A stretch of DNA of 64,000 nucleotides from Emiliania huxleyi CCMP1516. Its lineage: Eukaryota; Haptophyta; Isochrysidales; Noelaerhabdaceae. A program made the position numbers and the translations under genes. The stretch's first letter is position 1; each line of letters opens with the position of its first letter. The stretch spans positions 543,277-607,276 of the forward strand of contig NW_005199194.1 of the NCBI RefSeq assembly GCF_000372725.1, given 5' to 3'. Below, one piece after another: positions 61,981 to 64,000 of this stretch. Below the pieces are notes generated by a model. That model made no database searches, was not told the origin of the DNA, and saw nothing but the letters and a program-made list of their open reading frames with translations.

Positions 61981-62325
61981 CGCTCGCTCGCCCGCACGCC
62001 GCCTCGCCGCTGCCTCGCCCGCTCGCGCCCGACTTTCTACCTCCTCGTGATCCAGCCCGCCACCCCCCTCGCCTCGTCACCCTCCCGCCTGCTCGCCGCT
62101 GCCTCGCCCGCTCGCGCCCGACTTTCTACCTCCTCGTGACCCGACCCGCCACCCCCTTCGCCTCGTCACCCTCCCGCCGCCTCCCCGCTACCTCGCCCGC
62201 TCGCGCCCGACTTTCTACCTCCTCGTGATCCAACCCGCCACCCCCCTCGCCTCGTCACTCTCCCGCCGCCTCGCCGCCACCCCGCCCGCTCGCGCCCGAC
62301 TTTCTACCTCCTCGTGATCGCCGTG
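61980..62325. repeat. 89-bp tandem repeat, four copies
   Basis: GACTTTCTACCTCCTCGTGA recurs at 62,031, 62,120, 62,209 and 62,298, a constant 89-bp period with high identity. The next 340 bp contain a further duplication: TGCCTGCCGTCTGCTGCCGC at about 62,353 and 62,607. Two 48-bp units follow at 62,728-62,823 (CCAGAACGTCGGC each). Confidence 0.9.
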
Positions 62326-63197
62326 CCGTTTGTCTCGCCGTCCGAGACGTCCTGCCTGCCGTCTGCTGCCGCCGCGCCGCCTTACCGCCGACCCTTTCCC
62401 CGCCGTCCAATGCTCCGCCGTCCCTTCGCCGCTCTGGTCTGCCGTCGTGCCACTGTTCCTTACCGTGCCGCTCCTTCCTCCGTGCCGCGCCGCCCTTGCC
62501 GTTTAGCCTGCCGTACCCCCTGCCGTCCGTAACCGCCGTGCCGCCATACCGCCGCTCCTACAGTGCCGCGCCCGCCGTACCGTATGTCCCGCCGTCCGAT
62601 GTCCTGCCTGCCGTCTGCTGCCGCCGCGCCGCCTTACCGCCGACCCTTACCGTGCCGCGCCGCCTTTACACACACACCTTACTTTCTGCTCGACCGAGTT
62701 TGCGCTGATGAGCGAACCGAGCCGCCGGGTGCCCCGCAGCGGCCTCGCTGGGCCAGAACGTCGGCCCCGAGTGCTCCGCAGCAGCCTCGCTGAGCCAGAA
62801 CGTCGGCTCGCGAGGTGGGGTGCTAGTCTGGGACCCATACGTGGCAGTTCCCTTGCTCCAAGCGCTTGCGCTTCGGCGGTAGTGATCTAATCACCCGAAT
62901 ACCACGTTCGGATCGCTCCTCATCGCAAACCCCGTCAGCAGTTCACCTACGGGTATGTTCGTAAGAGCTACATACACTGAAAAAAACTCCCATACCGGTA
63001 AAGATTGAGCACGACTCTTTCTTCATTCATTGCTGAACTCACACAAAAGCCGGCCTGCGGTTGCCCCTCGTTGGCTCCTTTCCGAATCACCAGCACGAGC
63101 GCTTGACGCACCTTGGAGCACTTGCACCTTCCTCTCTCGTAAAATCCTTCTCCTTCATCGCCAGCACGCTCGCTCGCATTTCACTCTCCGCCTCGCA
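62326..63197. other. Repeat-rich intergenic and 5' region, no gene
   Basis: Simple GCCGT-rich repeats to about 62.68 kb, then unique sequence. AT content rises toward 62.9-63.05 kb before the final gene. Confidence 0.5.
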
Positions 63198-64000
63198 ATG
63201 TCCACTCGCGCTGCCCTCCTGTCCGCCGCCGCGTCGCTCGTCTCCGCGGCGCCGCTCCCGCTCGGCGACCGCATCGTCCCGCAGTGCACGCAGATCTCGC
63301 CGCTCCTCACCGGCAATGGCACCAGCGTCGGCACGTGCGGCCACCCATCGCTGCCTTGCCCGTCCGGCTCGGACATCGACTTCAAGCTGTGCAAGGACCG
63401 GTGCGTAACCATCGACCCGCTGAACGACGAGTCCGTGTTTTTCAACCTCGAGTACATCGAGCACACCGCGAAGTGCACCCTCGTCTACACCCCGCAGGAA
63501 GCCGACTCGAAGATAGCTCTCGTGGCGGCCATGACTCCCTGCGGCAAGAAACCTTTCGCGGCCAACTGCTCCTGCGGGCACAAATGGGACTGCATGTCCC
63601 AGGAGTGCTCAGGCTTTCCGCCCAAGTGCGTTGCGCCATCTCCGTCAAGCCCAGGCCTGGCTCCATCGCCGTCGCCGTCGCCGTCGCCCTCGCCCTCGCC
63701 ATCTCCCTCGCCGTCTCCCTCGCCATCTCCCTCGCCATCTCCCTCGCCCTCGCTGCCTACATTGGCGATCAACACGGCTTGGGTGTACGGCACCACGATT
63801 GACTTGACACTCAAGCTTGGGACGGGCAAGGTGCAAAGCCAGCAGACCATCAAGAATCTGAAGAACGCGCGCGTGAACGCTCCCATTTTGTACGGCGTCG
63901 ACGTTTTCGACGGCTCGCTCGACTCGTGCGCCTTGAATCCTCTGAACAACCCGGCGAGCCAGATGTTGAGCACCTACAAGGCTCAAGGTTTTGACAAGGT
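63198..64000 (+). CDS. Secreted Cys-rich protein with Ser-Pro linker (3' end outside window)
   Basis: From ATG 63198 the frame stays open to the end (about 267 residues, truncated by the window). Signal peptide MSTRAALLSAAASLVSA. An N-terminal domain with about 14 cysteines follows (CTQISPLL, CGHPSLPC, LCKDRCV, CSCGHKWDCMSQEC). A (Ser-Pro)n linker covers 63,662-63,750, then a second globular domain (INTAWVYGTTIDLTLKLGTG, QQTIKNLKNARVNAP). The linker and layout are typical of secreted or cell-surface/scale-associated glycoproteins of algae. Family unknown. This start is the first Met after an AT-richer leader. Confidence 0.75.
   Translation, partial: MSTRAALLSAAASLVSAAPLPLGDRIVPQCTQISPLLTGNGTSVGTCGHPSLPCPSGSDIDFKLCKDRCVTIDPLNDESVFFNLEYIEHTAKCTLVYTPQEADSKIALVAAMTPCGKKPFAANCSCGHKWDCMSQECSGFPPKCVAPSPSSPGLAPSPSPSPSPSPSPSPSPSPSPSPSPSPSPSLPTLAINTAWVYGTTIDLTLKLGTGKVQSQQTIKNLKNARVNAPILYGVDVFDGSLDSCALNPLNNPASQMLSTYKAQGFDK

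Overview
The window is 64 kb of very GC-rich eukaryotic nuclear DNA from an alga, with one 100-bp assembly gap (31,710-31,809). Genes are close together, lie on both strands and are cut by short introns, mostly 65-160 nt. Several predicted products start with a secretory signal followed by a plastid-type presequence (AFVAPS in the gene at 43.7-44.3 kb; similar leaders at 42.5, 46.1 and 52.4 kb). That pattern fits an alga with a secondary red-lineage plastid. My best guess is a haptophyte, with a pelagophyte second; this is inferred from style, not from a match. I see no rRNA, tRNA, CRISPR array or bacterial-type operon.

Layout: 0-3.1 kb, a helical-repeat/TPR/RING protein (-). 4.2-6.7 kb, a membrane protein with a TIR-like domain (-). 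7.0-9.2 kb, a SAM/coiled-coil protein (+). 9.5-11.8 kb, an M3 oligopeptidase (-). 12.25-13.4 kb, a secretory/plastid monothiol glutaredoxin with two Grx domains (+), followed by a duplicated low-complexity module. 14.6-17.4 kb, a nine-exon ankyrin protein (+). 18.1-19.2 kb, a Ser/Pro/Arg-rich ORF. 19.4-23.3 kb, a protein with two Y-family DNA polymerase domains (+). 24.8-29.7 kb, a fusion of a C5-methyltransferase-like domain, a UvrD-type helicase, a PHD finger and a Tudor-like domain (+). 29.9-41.3 kb, a giant BEACH/WD40 protein (-), containing the gap. 42-53.5 kb, a set of smaller genes, four with organelle or secretory leaders, plus a PARP-like gene, an ankyrin/RING gene and a MITE-like element. 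53.7-61.6 kb, a TPR gene, an F-box/RCC1 gene, a BCH/CRAL-TRIO-like gene and an unrecognised nuclear-looking gene. 61.9-62.8 kb, satellite-like repeats. 63.2 kb to the end, a secreted Cys-rich protein with a Ser-Pro linker, cut by the window edge.

Two themes stand out. First, splicing: I placed 44 introns by requiring the reading frame and protein family to continue. About 23 start GT, 18 GC and 3 GA; all end AG. In at least nine, the first bases of the intron repeat the first bases of the next exon, up to 23-24 nt, as expected if introns arise by local duplication or by insertion of introner-like elements with target duplication. Second, two fusions are supported by reading frames that run from one domain into the next: a tandem pair of Y-family polymerases, and the methyltransferase-like/helicase/PHD/Tudor protein. 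Both look like DNA-repair or chromatin enzymes and they are neighbours on the same strand.

Dispersed non-coding repeats (here called A, B and C) sit in the divergent intergenic regions between M3 peptidase and glutaredoxin and between the BEACH gene and the PsbM-like gene. Copies of A also precede the ankyrin and helicase genes, always in the direction of the gene.
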